Assembly (NCBI GenBank): GCA_013044025.1
Contig: JABEVD010000167.1
Span: 1 to 36,629, forward strand
Reading direction: 5' to 3'
Length of the DNA stretch: 36,629 nucleotides
Origin: Burkholderiales bacterium
Lineage (GTDB): Bacteria > Pseudomonadota > Gammaproteobacteria > Burkholderiales > JABEVD01
This document shows, one piece after another, positions 23,247 to 36,629 of the stretch. The position numbers and the translations under genes are program-made. Positions within the stretch are counted from its first letter, which is position 1; the number at the start of each line of letters is the position of its first letter. The notes under the pieces are model-generated. The model was not told where the DNA came from, searched no databases, and saw only the letters and a program-made list of their open reading frames with translations.

Positions 23247-24587
23247 TCAGTTTCTCAAAATCTGCAGTAACGTATTGAATTCACGTGATATATCCGGATT
23301 TGAGGAGCGCAGCTCGGCGATTTTTCTGCAGGCGTGGAGCACGGTGGTGTGATCCCTTCCGCCAAATGCTTCTCCAATATCCGGCAGACTCATCTGGGTC
23401 AGTTCCTTCGTGAGCGCCATGGCCATCTGCCTCGGTCTTGCCAGCACGCGTGTCCGCTTCTTGGAGTACATGTCGGCGACCTTGATTTTATAATAATCCG
23501 CTACGGTCTTCTGAATGTTTTCTATGGATACCTGGCGGTTCTGTACCGCGATCAGATCCTTCAACGCTTCCTTGGCCAGGTCCAGGTTTACAGGGTTTCC
23601 CGTGAAGCGGCTGTAGGCGAAAACCCGCTTCAATGCTCCTTCGAGTTCCCGAATGTTGGAGCGGATATGCTTCGCGATGAAAAACGCCACGCTCTCATCG
23701 ATGTTCATATTCTCCATTTCGGATTTCCTGAGCAGGATGGCTACGCGCATTTCCAGCTCGGGCGGTTCGATCGCTACCGTGAGCCCCCATCCGAATCGCG
23801 AGATCAGTCTGTCTTCAACCCCGGCGATTTCCTTCGGATAGGTGTCGCAGGTGATGATGACCTGGCGCTTGGAGTCGACAAGCGCATTGAATGCGTAAAA
23901 AAATTCCTCCTGGGTTCTCGCCTTTCCGCTGAAGAACTGGATGTCGTCGATGAGCAGAAGGTCCAGGGAATGATAAAATTGTTTGAAATCGTCGAATGCC
24001 TTGTGGCGATATGCCTTCACGACATCCGATACATATTGTTCGGCATGGGTATAGCGTATCTTCGCTTCCGGATTCCTGGACTGAACCAGATTGCCGATGG
24101 CCTGGATGAGGTGGGTCTTGCCAAGGCCAACTCCGCCATAAATGAAAAGCGGGTTGTAAGCCAGGCCGGGATTTTCCCCGATCTGGATCGCGGCGGCACG
24201 CGCGAGCTGGTTTGCTTTGCCCGTGACGAAAGTGTCAAAGGTGAAGGCAGGATTGAGCCTGCTATGCTCGCGCCTGATTTTGGCTTCGTCCTGAATTTGG
24301 CGGGAAGCAATCGCGGGGGCTGCAGCGGGAGAGCTGGTCTTTACAGCCGGATTGCCCTTCGCGGTGAGTTCGAAAGGAATTTCCTCTCCGAAATATTCCT
24401 GTGACCAGCGAACGATGCTGGGAAGGAAACGGTCCTTCACCCACAGCAGAACGAAAGGGCTGGGGGCGATGATGCTGAATCCTTCGTCGCCCTGTTCGAT
24501 TCTGAGCGGCTTGATCCAGGTGTTGAACTGTTGTGCGGAAAGTTCGTTCTTGAATCTGTCGAGGCAGGATTGCCAGAAGTTATCCAT
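23247..24587 (-). CDS. dnaA: Chromosomal replication initiator DnaA
   Basis: [22 protein letters not shown] Walker A; C-terminal signature [15 protein letters not shown]-terminal [21 protein letters not shown]. Confidence 0.98.
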   Translation of the reverse strand: MDNFWQSCLDRFKNELSAQQFNTWIKPLRIEQGDEGFSIIAPSPFVLLWVKDRFLPSIVRWSQEYFGEEIPFELTAKGNPAVKTSSPAAAPAIASRQIQDEAKIRREHSRLNPAFTFDTFVTGKANQLARAAAIQIGENPGLAYNPLFIYGGVGLGKTHLIQAIGNLVQSRNPEAKIRYTHAEQYVSDVVKAYRHKAFDDFKQFYHSLDLLLIDDIQFFSGKARTQEEFFYAFNALVDSKRQVIITCDTYPKEIAGVEDRLISRFGWGLTVAIEPPELEMRVAILLRKSEMENMNIDESVAFFIAKHIRSNIRELEGALKRVFAYSRFTGNPVNLDLAKEALKDLIAVQNRQVSIENIQKTVADYYKIKVADMYSKKRTRVLARPRQMAMALTKELTQMSLPDIGEAFGGRDHTTVLHACRKIAELRSSNPDISREFNTLLQILRN

Positions 24588-24631
24588 CGTGAGATCGGGT
24601 TGGAATGAATCCGGGTAAGGGCAGATTCGAA

Positions 24632-24662
24632 ATTTTAGCCGAATTCGCCAGACTTATCCACA
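24632..24662 (-). promoter_or_regulatory. Candidate dnaA promoter with overlapping DnaA box
   Basis: Minus strand: TGGATA-N17-TAAAAT (24660-24632); perfect DnaA box TTATCCACA at 24654-24662 overlaps the -35. Confidence 0.55.
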
Positions 24663-24689
24663 GCCCGAGGCTGCATTGCCGGTATGGGG

Positions 24690-24719
24690 TTGACACCGGG
24701 AGCAATTCCGGGTTGTAAT
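24690..24719 (+). promoter_or_regulatory. Candidate sigma70 promoter for rpmH
   Basis: TTGACA-N18-TGTAAT upstream of rpmH. Confidence 0.6.
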
Positions 24720-24745
24720 AAGCAGTTTTTCAAGGGAGAGTCGAC

Positions 24746-24880
24746 ATGAAACGTACGTATCAGCCTTCGGTTACGAGGCGCAAGCGCACGCACGGTTTTC
24801 TGGTGAGGATGAAGACCCGTGGCGGTCGCAGCGTCATCCGGGCCAGGAGAGCCAAGGGAAGAACGCGGCTCGGTTTGTGA
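24746..24880 (+). CDS. rpmH: 50S ribosomal protein L34
   Basis: [44 protein letters not shown] (44 aa); SD AAGGGAGAG. Not in the ORF track because it is short. Confidence 0.98.
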   Translation: MKRTYQPSVTRRKRTHGFLVRMKTRGGRSVIRARRAKGRTRLGL

Positions 24881-24881
24881 G

Positions 24882-25250
24882 TTGGCGGACAACGGGTTTC
24901 CGAAATCGTGCAGGATCCTGAAAGCGGACGAATTTTCGTCCGTTTTTGGTTATGGGCGCTCGGTCCGCGGCAAATATTTCCATCTGTCCTGGAAGCCGGG
25001 CAAGGGCGATTCGGGAAGACTGGGTGTCGTGACTCCCAAGCGGGTACAGAAACTTGCGGTAGGCCGGAATCGCGCCAAAAGAATGGTTCGGGAATATTTT
25101 CGACTCAACAGGCGTCTTGTGACCGGACTTGATGTTATAGTCCGTCTGCGGCGCGCCATCACATGCGCCGAAATGGAACTCGCCCGCAGGGATCTCGGCG
25201 AAATTTTTGTCAGGGTGGCAAATGAAGCAGGTGCTGATCTGGTTGATTAG
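24882..25250 (+). CDS. rnpA: Ribonuclease P protein component (start uncertain, likely TTG)
   Basis: ...[32 protein letters not shown]...[14 protein letters not shown] RNase P signature. Confidence 0.92.
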   Translation: MADNGFPKSCRILKADEFSSVFGYGRSVRGKYFHLSWKPGKGDSGRLGVVTPKRVQKLAVGRNRAKRMVREYFRLNRRLVTGLDVIVRLRRAITCAEMELARRDLGEIFVRVANEAGADLVD

Positions 25251-25431
25251 GGCATATCAGTATGCCCTGAGCCCTTTGCTGGGACAGAACTGCAGGTTCT
25301 CTCCGACCTGTTCGGAGTATTGCTGCCAATCTCTTGTCAGGTACGGTTTTTTCAAGGGATTATGGTTGGGTCTGCGCAGGATCGCGCGCTGTCATCCCTT
25401 CAATCCGGGAGGATATGATCCTGTTCCCTGA
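25222..25431 (+). CDS. yidD: Membrane protein insertion efficiency factor YidD
   Basis: [38 protein letters not shown]...[14 protein letters not shown]. Confidence 0.95.
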   Translation: MKQVLIWLIRAYQYALSPLLGQNCRFSPTCSEYCCQSLVRYGFFKGLWLGLRRIARCHPFNPGGYDPVP

Positions 25432-25448
25432 CGACAGGATAAAGGATT

Positions 25449-27080
25449 ATGGATAATAAACGACTGATTGTCTTCATGGTGTTTTTCTTCTCCGTTCTGC
25501 TGCTTTGGAAGAAATGGCAGATCGATCATAATCCGGTCGAGAAGAAGGTAGCCGCTACATCCTCCGCCACTTCGGAGCAGCAGACCGCTGCTCATTCCGA
25601 GCAGGTTTCTTCTGCTCCTGTGGACAACCTGCTGCAAAATGGCAAGCCAATCCATGTGCGCACCGATCTCATGGATGCCGAGATCGATACCGCAGGCGGT
25701 GATCTGAGGTCGCTCTCCCTGACCAAATATCGCGAATCCGGTGATCCTTCGAAGCCCTATTCCTTCCTTCATGTCGCCGGCGGCAGGGTTTACATCGTTC
25801 AATCCGGTCTGATCAGCGACGGCCTGCCCACGCACAAGACGATTTTCACTGCAGAGCGCTACGACTACGAGATGGCCCCTGGAAAGGACGACCTGAGCGT
25901 GACGCTGCAGGCTCCCCCAGCCGCTGGTTACAGGGTGGAAAAGATTTATACATTCCACCGCGGAAGCTACATCGTCGATATTTCCTATCGCGTGACCAAT
26001 ACCGGTAGCGCACAGATGAAGCCCTATGCCTACTTCCAGTTCGTGCGGGACGGGGAACCCCCGGTCGGTGCGGCCAGATTCGCAAAAACCTATACCGGCG
26101 CAGCGGTTTATACGCAGAATGCCAAGTTCGTCAAGGAAGACTTCTCGGACATCGAAAAGGGCAAGGTGGATTATCCTGAGAAGAGCCGCGATGGCTGGAT
26201 TGCGATGATCCAGCATCATTTCGTCTCCGCATGGTTGCCCAATGGGGATGTTTCCAGGGAATTCTATACCAGAAAGGTTGGAAGCGATCTGTACTCGGCA
26301 GGAATCGTCGTCCCGCTCGGCGACATCGAAGCCGGGAAGACCCAACAGGTCGAAATGCCGATGTTCGTCGGACCGCAGGAGCAGGATCTTCTGGCAAAGA
26401 CCGCGCCCGGACTGGATCTCGTGGTCGATTACGGATGGCTGAAAATCCTGGCGAAGCCGCTTTTCTGGGGCCTGTCGCTGGTGCATCACTGGGTTGGCAA
26501 CTGGGGTTACGCGATCGTGATCGTGACCTTGCTGATCAAGCTCGCCTTCTTCCCGCTTTCCGCAGCCAGTTACAAGTCGATGGCGAGGATGAGGGCAGTC
26601 AGTCCCAAGCTGCAGAAGCTGAAGGAACAGTATGGCAACGATACCCAGCGCGCGAACCAGGCGATGATGGAGCTGTACAAGACCGAAAAGATCAACCCTT
26701 TCGGCGGCTGTCTGCCGATCATGATCCAGATTCCGGTTTTCATCGCGCTGTATACCGTGCTGCTCACCACGGTCGAATTGCGCAATGCTCCTTTCATGCT
26801 CTGGATCCAGGATCTTTCGCAGCCCGATCCCTTCTATGTGTTGCCGCTCATCTACGACATCACCATGATCCTGCAGACCCGCCTGAATCCGCCACCGCCT
26901 GATCCGATGCAGGCGAAAGTGATGCAGATCATGCCGGTTGCATTCAGTGTGATCTTCTTTTTCTTCCCGGCAGGGCTTGTTCTGTACTCGATGGTGAACA
27001 ACGTGCTTTCCATCGCCCAACAGTGGCATATCACCCGCACCGTAGGAAAGACCATAGCAGCCGATGCAGCAGGCAAGTGA
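25449..27080 (+). CDS. yidC: Membrane protein insertase YidC
   Basis: MDNKRLIVFMVFFFSVLLLW...; WGYAIVIVTLLIKLAFFPLSAASYKSMARM...; 543 aa. Confidence 0.97.
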   Translation: MDNKRLIVFMVFFFSVLLLWKKWQIDHNPVEKKVAATSSATSEQQTAAHSEQVSSAPVDNLLQNGKPIHVRTDLMDAEIDTAGGDLRSLSLTKYRESGDPSKPYSFLHVAGGRVYIVQSGLISDGLPTHKTIFTAERYDYEMAPGKDDLSVTLQAPPAAGYRVEKIYTFHRGSYIVDISYRVTNTGSAQMKPYAYFQFVRDGEPPVGAARFAKTYTGAAVYTQNAKFVKEDFSDIEKGKVDYPEKSRDGWIAMIQHHFVSAWLPNGDVSREFYTRKVGSDLYSAGIVVPLGDIEAGKTQQVEMPMFVGPQEQDLLAKTAPGLDLVVDYGWLKILAKPLFWGLSLVHHWVGNWGYAIVIVTLLIKLAFFPLSAASYKSMARMRAVSPKLQKLKEQYGNDTQRANQAMMELYKTEKINPFGGCLPIMIQIPVFIALYTVLLTTVELRNAPFMLWIQDLSQPDPFYVLPLIYDITMILQTRLNPPPPDPMQAKVMQIMPVAFSVIFFFFPAGLVLYSMVNNVLSIAQQWHITRTVGKTIAADAAGK

Positions 27081-28401
27081 CACGATAGCAGCGATCGCCA
27101 CTCCGCCCGGCAGGGGGGGAGTGGGCGTGATTCGCATTTCCGGATCCGCGGTTCCGGACCTGATGCAGGCGCTTCTGGGAAAATATCTTTCTCCCAGGAA
27201 GGCATCGCTTTGCAAGTTTCTCGACGAATCCGGCGAAGCCATCGATTACGGAATCGCTTTGTATTTCAGGGCGCCGCATTCCTATACGGGTGAAGACGTG
27301 CTGGAGTTGCAGGGGCACGGCGGAATGATGGTTCAGAGGCTGCTTCTCGAACGCTGTCTTGCGCTGGGCGTGCGGATGGCCGATCCCGGTGAATTCACGA
27401 GAAGGGCTTATCTCAACGACATGATCGATCTTGCCCAGGCCGAAAGCGTGGCCGACCTGATCGATGCTTCTACGCGAAGCGCTGCAAGAAGCGCGGTTCG
27501 TTCCCTTCAGGGCGATTTTTCGCGCAGGATCCAGGAAGCGGTCTCTTCCCTCGTCGAGCTCAGGATGCTGGTGGAGGCTGGCCTCGACTTTCCAGAAGAG
27601 GATATCGAGCCTGCTTCCCTGGATGAAGCCAGGAAGAGGGCAACCTCGATTCTCAAGGATATCCTCTCGATCATCGAAGCCGCAAGACAGGGAGTGATCC
27701 TTCGGGCCGGGATCCAGATCGCCATCGCAGGCAAACCCAATGCGGGAAAATCCAGCCTGTTGAATCTGTTGTCCGGAGACGAAGTGGCCATCGTGACGGA
27801 AATCCCGGGCACCACCCGCGACGCGATCAGGCAATCCATCGAAATAGGCGGAATTCCCGCGCATATCGTGGACACGGCAGGACTCAGGGAATCGGAAGAC
27901 CCTGTCGAGAAGATAGGCATGGAGCGGGCGAGAAAAGTCATCGGCCAGTCCGATCTGATTCTCTACATCGCGGATGCTGCTTCAGGCCTGGACGAAGAAG
28001 ATGACAGAATACTGGCCGGTCTTCCTGATCTTCCCAGGCTCGTGGTGATGAACAAGATCGACCTTGCAGGATTCGATCCGGTCGTGGACGATCGTTCGGG
28101 GCATCATACGGTATTCATGTCGGCAAAGCAGGGCAGGGGGCTGGATCTTCTCAAAGAGGAGCTTCTCGCCATGCTTTCGTGGCACTCCCTGGGAGAAGAT
28201 CAGTTCATCGCACGCGAGCGGCATGTGAATGCGCTGCAAAAGGCCAGTCAGTCCGTGAGCCGTGCCCTGGATACAGAAGCACCGGAATTCATGGCGGAAG
28301 AATTGAGGGAGGCGCAGCTCGCCCTTTCCTCGATCACCGGCGAATTCACTCCCGACGATCTTCTTGGCGAAATTTTTTCGCGCTTCTGCATCGGCAAGTA
28401 G
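27064..28401 (+). CDS. mnmE: tRNA modification GTPase MnmE (TrmE)
   Basis: [27 protein letters not shown]...; [13 protein letters not shown]-terminal FCIGK. Confidence 0.97.
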   Translation: MQQASDTIAAIATPPGRGGVGVIRISGSAVPDLMQALLGKYLSPRKASLCKFLDESGEAIDYGIALYFRAPHSYTGEDVLELQGHGGMMVQRLLLERCLALGVRMADPGEFTRRAYLNDMIDLAQAESVADLIDASTRSAARSAVRSLQGDFSRRIQEAVSSLVELRMLVEAGLDFPEEDIEPASLDEARKRATSILKDILSIIEAARQGVILRAGIQIAIAGKPNAGKSSLLNLLSGDEVAIVTEIPGTTRDAIRQSIEIGGIPAHIVDTAGLRESEDPVEKIGMERARKVIGQSDLILYIADAASGLDEEDDRILAGLPDLPRLVVMNKIDLAGFDPVVDDRSGHHTVFMSAKQGRGLDLLKEELLAMLSWHSLGEDQFIARERHVNALQKASQSVSRALDTEAPEFMAEELREAQLALSSITGEFTPDDLLGEIFSRFCIGK

Positions 28402-28407
28402 CCGATC

Positions 28408-28423
28408 CGTTTCACGTGAAACT
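28408..28423. promoter_or_regulatory. parS-like ParB binding site (mnmE-mnmG spacer)
   Basis: CGTTTCACGTGAAACT; perfect 14-bp core palindrome GTTTCACGTGAAAC. Confidence 0.85.
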
Positions 28424-28480
28424 CGATATCCGACCGCGGAAAAGTGGAGTATCATTAATTTCTCATTCGAGCGCACGAAC

Positions 28481-30361
28481 ATGTATCCAGTAAAGTTTGA
28501 CGTGATTGTCGTGGGGGGCGGGCACGCCGGTACCGAAGCGGCACTGGCTGCTGCCAGGATGGGCGCAAAGACTCTTCTGCTCACTCACAACATCGAAACG
28601 CTTGGACAGATGTCGTGCAATCCGGCCATTGGAGGAATCGGCAAGGGGCACCTCGTCCGTGAAATCGATGCGATGGATGGCGCCATGGCCCTGGCTGCAG
28701 ATGAAGCGGGCATTCACTTTCGCATCCTCAATTCGAGCAAGGGCTATGCGGTCAGGGCGACCCGGGCTCAGGCGGACAGAATGCTCTACCGCCAGGCCAT
28801 CCGCAGGCGCCTCGAATCCACAGAAAATCTCTGGTTGTTTCAGCAGGCGGTGGACGACATCATTCTGGATGGAGATCGTGCGGCAGGAGTGGTCACCCAG
28901 CTCGGAATCCGATTCCGTGGCGAAACGGTCATCCTGACGGCCGGGACCTTCCTCGCCGGCTTGGTTCATGTCGGCCTGAAAAATTATCAGGCCGGCAGGG
29001 CGGGCGATCCCCCTTCGGTCAGCCTTTCAGCCAGACTGCGCGAGATGAACCTGCCCGCAGGCAGGCTGAAAACCGGCACGCCGCCCAGAATCGACGGAAA
29101 AAGCATCGACTTTTCCCGCCTCGAGAAGCAGCCCGGTGACGATCCCGTTCCGGTGTTCTCCTTCATCGGCAATGCGGCAATGCATCCGCAGCAGGTCGCG
29201 TGCTGGATCACCCACACCAACGAAAATACCCATGAAATCATTCGCGCAGGACTGGATCGTTCGCCGATGTTCACCGGGGTGATCGAAGGAGTGGGGCCAA
29301 GATATTGCCCATCGATCGAGGACAAGGTGACACGCTTTGCCGAAAGGCAAAGCCATCAGATCTTCCTCGAACCGGAAGGATTGCACACCTCCGAGATCTA
29401 TCCCAACGGCATTTCAACGAGCCTCCCATTCGACATACAGCTGAAGTTGATCCATTCCATCGAGGGACTGGAGAATGCGCATGTCACGAGACCCGGATAT
29501 GCGATCGAGTACGATTATTTCGATCCGCGAAACCTCCACGGCACCCTGGAAACCCGTTCGGTCAGCAATCTTTATTTTGCCGGTCAGATCAATGGCACGA
29601 CCGGCTACGAGGAAGCGGCTGCTCAGGGAATGCTTGCAGGAATCAATGCAGTGCTTCGATCCAGGGACCAGGAAGGATGGTGTCCTTCCAGAAGCGATGC
29701 TTATCTCGGCGTGATGGTGGACGATCTGACGACCAGGGGCGTGACCGAGCCTTACCGCATGTTCACCAGTCGCGCAGAATACCGCTTGCTGCTTCGCGAG
29801 GCTAATGCGGACCAGCGGCTTACGCCGAAGGCACGTGAACTCGGGCTGGTGAGCGAAGAGCGCTGGGCGGGGTTTTGCAGAAAGATGGAGGCCATTTCGC
29901 GCGAGACGGAGAGGATGAAATGCACATGGGTCAATCCGGCGAACCTGGATCCGGAAGTTGCGCAAGCGCTGCTCGGTAAGCAGATCGAACGCGAATACAG
30001 CCTGCACGATCTTCTGAGGAGACCGGAAGTGGCGCACGCAGACTTGCTTCGCATCGCGCGACCGGATGAAGACATCCCGGATGAGGTGGCGCAGCAGGTG
30101 GAAATCCAGGCAAAGTACCAGGGATACATCGATCGCCAGACCGAGGAGATCGTCAGATTGAAGCAGTACGAAGAGCTTCCGCTCCCGGAGCATCTGGATT
30201 ACGATGCCGTAACGGGACTCTCGGCGGAAACTCGCCAGATTCTGAAAAGAGATCGCCCGGAGACCATCGGAAAGGCTTCCAGGTTGTCCGGTATCACACC
30301 TGCGGCAATTTCCCTGTTGCTCGTGCATAGAAAACGGGCGGAAGAGAAACTTTCGGCATGA
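28481..30361 (+). CDS. mnmG: tRNA uridine 5-carboxymethylaminomethyl modification enzyme MnmG (GidA)
   Basis: [28 protein letters not shown]...; start set at MYPVKF, not the longer ORF that runs across the parS spacer. Confidence 0.97.
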   Translation: MYPVKFDVIVVGGGHAGTEAALAAARMGAKTLLLTHNIETLGQMSCNPAIGGIGKGHLVREIDAMDGAMALAADEAGIHFRILNSSKGYAVRATRAQADRMLYRQAIRRRLESTENLWLFQQAVDDIILDGDRAAGVVTQLGIRFRGETVILTAGTFLAGLVHVGLKNYQAGRAGDPPSVSLSARLREMNLPAGRLKTGTPPRIDGKSIDFSRLEKQPGDDPVPVFSFIGNAAMHPQQVACWITHTNENTHEIIRAGLDRSPMFTGVIEGVGPRYCPSIEDKVTRFAERQSHQIFLEPEGLHTSEIYPNGISTSLPFDIQLKLIHSIEGLENAHVTRPGYAIEYDYFDPRNLHGTLETRSVSNLYFAGQINGTTGYEEAAAQGMLAGINAVLRSRDQEGWCPSRSDAYLGVMVDDLTTRGVTEPYRMFTSRAEYRLLLREANADQRLTPKARELGLVSEERWAGFCRKMEAISRETERMKCTWVNPANLDPEVAQALLGKQIEREYSLHDLLRRPEVAHADLLRIARPDEDIPDEVAQQVEIQAKYQGYIDRQTEEIVRLKQYEELPLPEHLDYDAVTGLSAETRQILKRDRPETIGKASRLSGITPAAISLLLVHRKRAEEKLSA

Positions 30362-30972
30362 GCAGCTTCGAAACGGGCCTGGAACAGCTCGGTGTCCGGC
30401 TTCCTGACGAAGCGATCGCAGGAATGCTTTCCTATGTCGATCTGATGGCGAAATGGAACCGGGTCTATAATCTTACGGCGATCCGGGATCGTGAAAGAAT
30501 GATCAGCCATCACCTGCTGGACAGTCTTTCCGTACTGGCACACCTGGAAGGAAAGACATTCGCGGATATCGGAAGCGGAGGGGGTCTTCCCGGGATTCCC
30601 CTTGCCATCGCATGTCCGGATTCCGAGTTCACGCTCGTGGAAAGCAACCAGAAAAAATCGAACTTCCTGAAACAGTGCCGCATCGAGCTTGGACTACACA
30701 ATGTCCGCGTGGAAGCGCGCAGGGTGGAGGAAGTGAGCGGACACTTCGACTGCGTGATTTCCAGGGCATTTGCGGATGCGGCGGAGTTCGTGAATCTTTC
30801 CCGGCATCTCCTGGCTGAAGGGGGAATGCTCGCAGCAATGAAGGGTAAGGATCCGGAAGGGGAATTGTCCAGGCTTCCGAATGATGTGGAAATCGTAAAA
30901 GTGGTCCGCCTCGAAGTTCCTTTCGTCGAGGGAGAGCGGCATCTGGTCATCATGAAAACCAAATCTGAGTAG
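30358..30972 (+). CDS. rsmG: 16S rRNA (guanine(527)-N(7))-methyltransferase RsmG (GidB)
   Basis: ...[31 protein letters not shown]...[15 protein letters not shown]; 4-bp ATGA overlap with mnmG. Confidence 0.96.
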   Translation: MSSFETGLEQLGVRLPDEAIAGMLSYVDLMAKWNRVYNLTAIRDRERMISHHLLDSLSVLAHLEGKTFADIGSGGGLPGIPLAIACPDSEFTLVESNQKKSNFLKQCRIELGLHNVRVEARRVEEVSGHFDCVISRAFADAAEFVNLSRHLLAEGGMLAAMKGKDPEGELSRLPNDVEIVKVVRLEVPFVEGERHLVIMKTKSE

Positions 30973-30975
30973 CGT

Positions 30976-31746
30976 ATGTCTGCGAGAATTCTGGCGATCA
31001 CCAATCAGAAGGGTGGGGTCGGCAAAACGACGACGAGCGTGAATCTGGGGGCAAGCCTCGCTGCAGCCAAGCAGAGGGTGCTTGTCGTCGATCTCGATCC
31101 TCAGGCCAATGCCACGATGGGAAGCGGGATCGACAAGAAAAAGCTCAGAAGCACCATCTACCATCTGTTGCTCGGCCAAAAAAGGATCGATGAGGTGCTC
31201 GTCAGATCCGAGACGGCGCAATACGACATGCTTCCCGCCAACCGGGATCTGGCGGGAGCGGAGATCGAACTGGTCGAAGAAACGGGGCGGGAAACCAGGC
31301 TCAAGGATGCGCTTGATTCGGTGGCGCAAAATTACGACTACATCCTCATCGATTGCCCGCCCGCATTGAATCTGCTCACGGTAAACGGACTGTGCGCGGC
31401 GCATGCGGTGATGATCCCGATGCAGTGCGAATATTATGCGCTGGAAGGATTGAGCGACCTCATCAACACCATCAAGCGGGTACGCGCCAATCTGAACAGC
31501 AATCTGCAGATAGAAGGTTTGCTTCGAACCATGTTCGATCCGAGAAACACGCTGGCGCAACAGGTTTCCGACCAGCTGCAGAACCATTTCGGCGACAAAC
31601 TCTACAGGACGGTGATCCCGAGAAACGTTCGTCTTGCGGAAGCGCCGAGCTACGGTTTGCCTGCGATGGTGCATGACAAGTCGTCCAAGGGAGCGGCAGC
31701 CTATCTGACGCTGGCTGGAGAATTGCTCAACCGCCACGGCGCATGA
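30976..31746 (+). CDS. parA: Chromosome partitioning ATPase ParA (Soj)
   Basis: MSARILAITNQKGGVGKTTTSVNLGASLA...VDLDPQANAT. Confidence 0.96.
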   Translation: MSARILAITNQKGGVGKTTTSVNLGASLAAAKQRVLVVDLDPQANATMGSGIDKKKLRSTIYHLLLGQKRIDEVLVRSETAQYDMLPANRDLAGAEIELVEETGRETRLKDALDSVAQNYDYILIDCPPALNLLTVNGLCAAHAVMIPMQCEYYALEGLSDLINTIKRVRANLNSNLQIEGLLRTMFDPRNTLAQQVSDQLQNHFGDKLYRTVIPRNVRLAEAPSYGLPAMVHDKSSKGAAAYLTLAGELLNRHGA

Positions 31747-31774
31747 GGCGAGAAATAAGGAAATGAGGGTGCAA

Positions 31775-32608
31775 ATGGCAAAAATGAAGGGACTGGGCAG
31801 GGGGCTTGAGGCGCTTCTGGGAAGCGAATCCGAATCGACGCAGGGTGAAGTGAAAAATCTGTCGATCGACGATCTGCAACCCGGAAAATATCAGCCGAGA
31901 AGCCAGATGGACGAAGAGTCCCTGAGGCATTTGTCCGAATCGATCAGAAAGCAGGGGATCATGCAGCCGATCCTGGTCAGGCCGATCGGAATGGACCGAT
32001 ACGAAATCATCGCCGGGGAGAGGCGCTGGCGGGCATCCAGGATTGCAGGCCTGGAACAGGTTCCGGTGCTGGTCAGGGAAGTTGCAGACGAGGCGGCGCT
32101 ATCCATGGCGCTCATCGAAAACATCCAGAGGGAGGATCTGAATCCGCTGGAGCAGGCGCAAGGAATCCAGCGTCTGATCGACGAGTTCGGGATGACCCAT
32201 CAGGGTGCAGCCGAAGCTGTCGGCTATTCCCGAAGCGCAGTGAGCAATCTGCTGAGGTTGCTCAATCTGTGCGCGCCGGTCCAGGAGCTGCTCATGCATG
32301 GGAAAATCGACATGGGCCATGCCAGGGCACTGCTGTCACTGGAAAATGCGGAGCAGATCGAGGTGGCGAATGTGGTCGTGAAAAAACAGCTTTCGGTGAG
32401 AGAAACCGAAAGACTGGTGCAGGCCCTGCAAAAACCGCCGAAGCCCGAGAAGAAAATCGATCCCGACGTGAGCAGGCTGCAGGAAGAAGTCTCGGCGAGA
32501 GTGGGAACCAACGTGGTCATCAATCAGGGCAAGAAGGGGAGCGGAAAGATTACCATCGAATATTCCAGTCTGGATCATCTGGATACCTTGCTTTCCCTGC
32601 TTCATTAG
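31775..32608 (+). CDS. parB: Chromosome partitioning protein ParB (Spo0J)
   Basis: MAKMKGLGRGLEALLGS...; GERRWRASRIAGLEQVPVLV; ENIQREDLNPLEQAQGIQRL; HTH QGAAEAVGYSRSAVSNLLRLLNL. Confidence 0.96.
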   Translation: MAKMKGLGRGLEALLGSESESTQGEVKNLSIDDLQPGKYQPRSQMDEESLRHLSESIRKQGIMQPILVRPIGMDRYEIIAGERRWRASRIAGLEQVPVLVREVADEAALSMALIENIQREDLNPLEQAQGIQRLIDEFGMTHQGAAEAVGYSRSAVSNLLRLLNLCAPVQELLMHGKIDMGHARALLSLENAEQIEVANVVVKKQLSVRETERLVQALQKPPKPEKKIDPDVSRLQEEVSARVGTNVVINQGKKGSGKITIEYSSLDHLDTLLSLLH

Positions 32609-32621
32609 GAATCCCCTATGT

Positions 32622-32650
32622 TTGACAGGGATCAAAAACATTGTTAACAT
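32622..32650 (+). promoter_or_regulatory. Candidate sigma70 promoter for the atp operon
   Basis: TTGACA-N17-TAACAT in the parB-atpI spacer. Confidence 0.6.
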
Positions 32651-32673
32651 CCCGATGATTGTCTGAAGGCGCG

Positions 32674-33868
<1,195 letters not shown>

Positions 33869-33917
33869 TTTTTTTTACCAACCTTTGTTTACTTTTAATT
33901 TACAGGAGAAAAAATAA

Positions 33918-34157
<240 letters not shown>

Positions 34158-34197
34158 TCGTTAAGCACAGCGGAACATAACCGAAGAAAGATCTTGC

Positions 34198-34668
34198 ATG
34201 AACATCAATGCAACACTTCTCGGCCAGACGATCATGTTCGTCATGTTTGTCTGGTTCTGCATGAAATACATCTGGCCGCCCATCACCAATGCGATGGGGG
34301 AGCGTGCGAAGAAGATTGCCGACGGATTGGCGGCGGGTGAGCGCGGCAAGAACGAGCTCGAACTTGCAACCAAGCGTTCCGTGGAAATTCTGCACGACGC
34401 CAAGCACAAGGCAGCAGAGATCATCGCGCAGGCTGAAAGCAGGGCCGGTCAGATCATCGATGAAGCCAAGACGGGCGCGAAGCAGGAAAGCGAACGCATT
34501 CTGACCGGCGCCAAGGCAGAGATCGACCAGGAAGTGTATCGCGCCCGCGAAGCGCTGCGCGATCAGGTGGCTGCACTGGCCGTAGCCGGCGCGGAAAAGA
34601 TCCTTCGCGCTGAAGTCAATGCGGCCAAGCACGCAGAACTTCTCAAAACCATCCAGGCTGAACTGTAA
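34198..34668 (+). CDS. atpF: F0F1 ATP synthase subunit b
   Basis: [33 protein letters not shown]...; amphipathic coiled-coil. Confidence 0.96.
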   Translation: MNINATLLGQTIMFVMFVWFCMKYIWPPITNAMGERAKKIADGLAAGERGKNELELATKRSVEILHDAKHKAAEIIAQAESRAGQIIDEAKTGAKQESERILTGAKAEIDQEVYRAREALRDQVAALAVAGAEKILRAEVNAAKHAELLKTIQAEL

Positions 34669-34677
34669 AGGACCGTT

Positions 34678-35214
34678 ATGGCGGAGATCGTCACAATTGC
34701 GAGACCCTATGCCGAAGCGGTTTTCCGCGTGGCGAAAGAGAAGGGTACACTGGAGGACTGGTCCGGCATGCTGGGATTCATGGCGGCAGTCTCCGAAGAC
34801 GCCGGAATGCAGTCATGCATCAATGATCCCAACGTCACGCCGGGGAGACTCGAGGAATTGTTTCTCTCCGTCTGCAGCGGCAAGCTGGATGAAATGGGCA
34901 GAAATCTTGTCGGCGAGCTGATCCACAATGGAAGGCTCGGGGTTTTGAAGGAGATCTACGATCACTACGAAACCCTGAAGGCCGAAGAGGGCGGAGTCCT
35001 CGATGCCGTCGTGACTTCGGCGTATCCGATGTCCAGCGACCAGTTGAAGGATCTGGTCGGGCGGCTGGAAGAAAAGTTCAAGAAAAAAGTGGATGCCTCC
35101 GTGAATGTCGACCCCGAGTTGCTGGGCGGGGTGAGGATAGTGATCGGCGATGACGTGATCGATGCATCGGTGCGCGGCAAGTTACAGGCGATGGCATTCG
35201 CCCTTACAAGATAG
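34678..35214 (+). CDS. atpH: F0F1 ATP synthase subunit delta
   Basis: [28 protein letters not shown]...; ends [31 protein letters not shown]. Confidence 0.96.
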   Translation: MAEIVTIARPYAEAVFRVAKEKGTLEDWSGMLGFMAAVSEDAGMQSCINDPNVTPGRLEELFLSVCSGKLDEMGRNLVGELIHNGRLGVLKEIYDHYETLKAEEGGVLDAVVTSAYPMSSDQLKDLVGRLEEKFKKKVDASVNVDPELLGGVRIVIGDDVIDASVRGKLQAMAFALTR

Positions 35215-35222
35215 GAGTTATC

Positions 35223-36629
<1,407 letters not shown>

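Noticed and set aside
25392-27242. 616-aa minus-strand ORF opposite yidC/mnmE, with other long antisense ORFs such as 34965-36527 opposite atpA, 17146-18570 opposite topA and 12201-13565 opposite rsmB
   Set aside because: All lie fully antisense to well-identified conserved genes; low-complexity His/Arg/Asp-rich translations typical of shadow ORFs.

Overview
The window looks like an origin-proximal block of a betaproteobacterial-type chromosome; the lineage is inferred from gene order and protein character only. From left to right it holds: a truncated LysR regulator resembling CbbR; a Calvin-cycle/glycolysis cluster on the minus strand (tkt-gap-pgk-pyk-fba); a 680-bp AT-rich non-coding gap; an NtrY/NtrX-like two-component pair with a DUF4390-like protein, rsmB, fmt and def; a LysM protein, dprA and topA; gyrB, dnaN and dnaA; rpmH, rnpA, yidD, yidC, mnmE, mnmG, rsmG, parA and parB; and the start of the atp operon (atpI, B, E, F, H and a partial atpA). 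Most of it is ordinary housekeeping DNA. The strongest unexplained signal is at 7.80-8.28 kb. There, an imperfect ~190-bp direct repeat (offset 284-285 bp) carries, in each copy, an inverted pair of DnaA-box-like 9-mers with identical 55-bp outer spacing, next to AT-rich DNA. This is a candidate replication origin or DnaA-binding locus about 16 kb from dnaA. Other points of interest: two parS-like palindromes, one filling the gyrB-dnaN spacer exactly; an NtrX-like regulator whose AAA+ domain has lost Walker A, Walker B and GAFTGA motifs; a DnaA box overlapping the predicted dnaA promoter; and an unresolved start codon for the DUF4390-like gene. I saw no CRISPR arrays, transposons, tRNAs or rRNAs.
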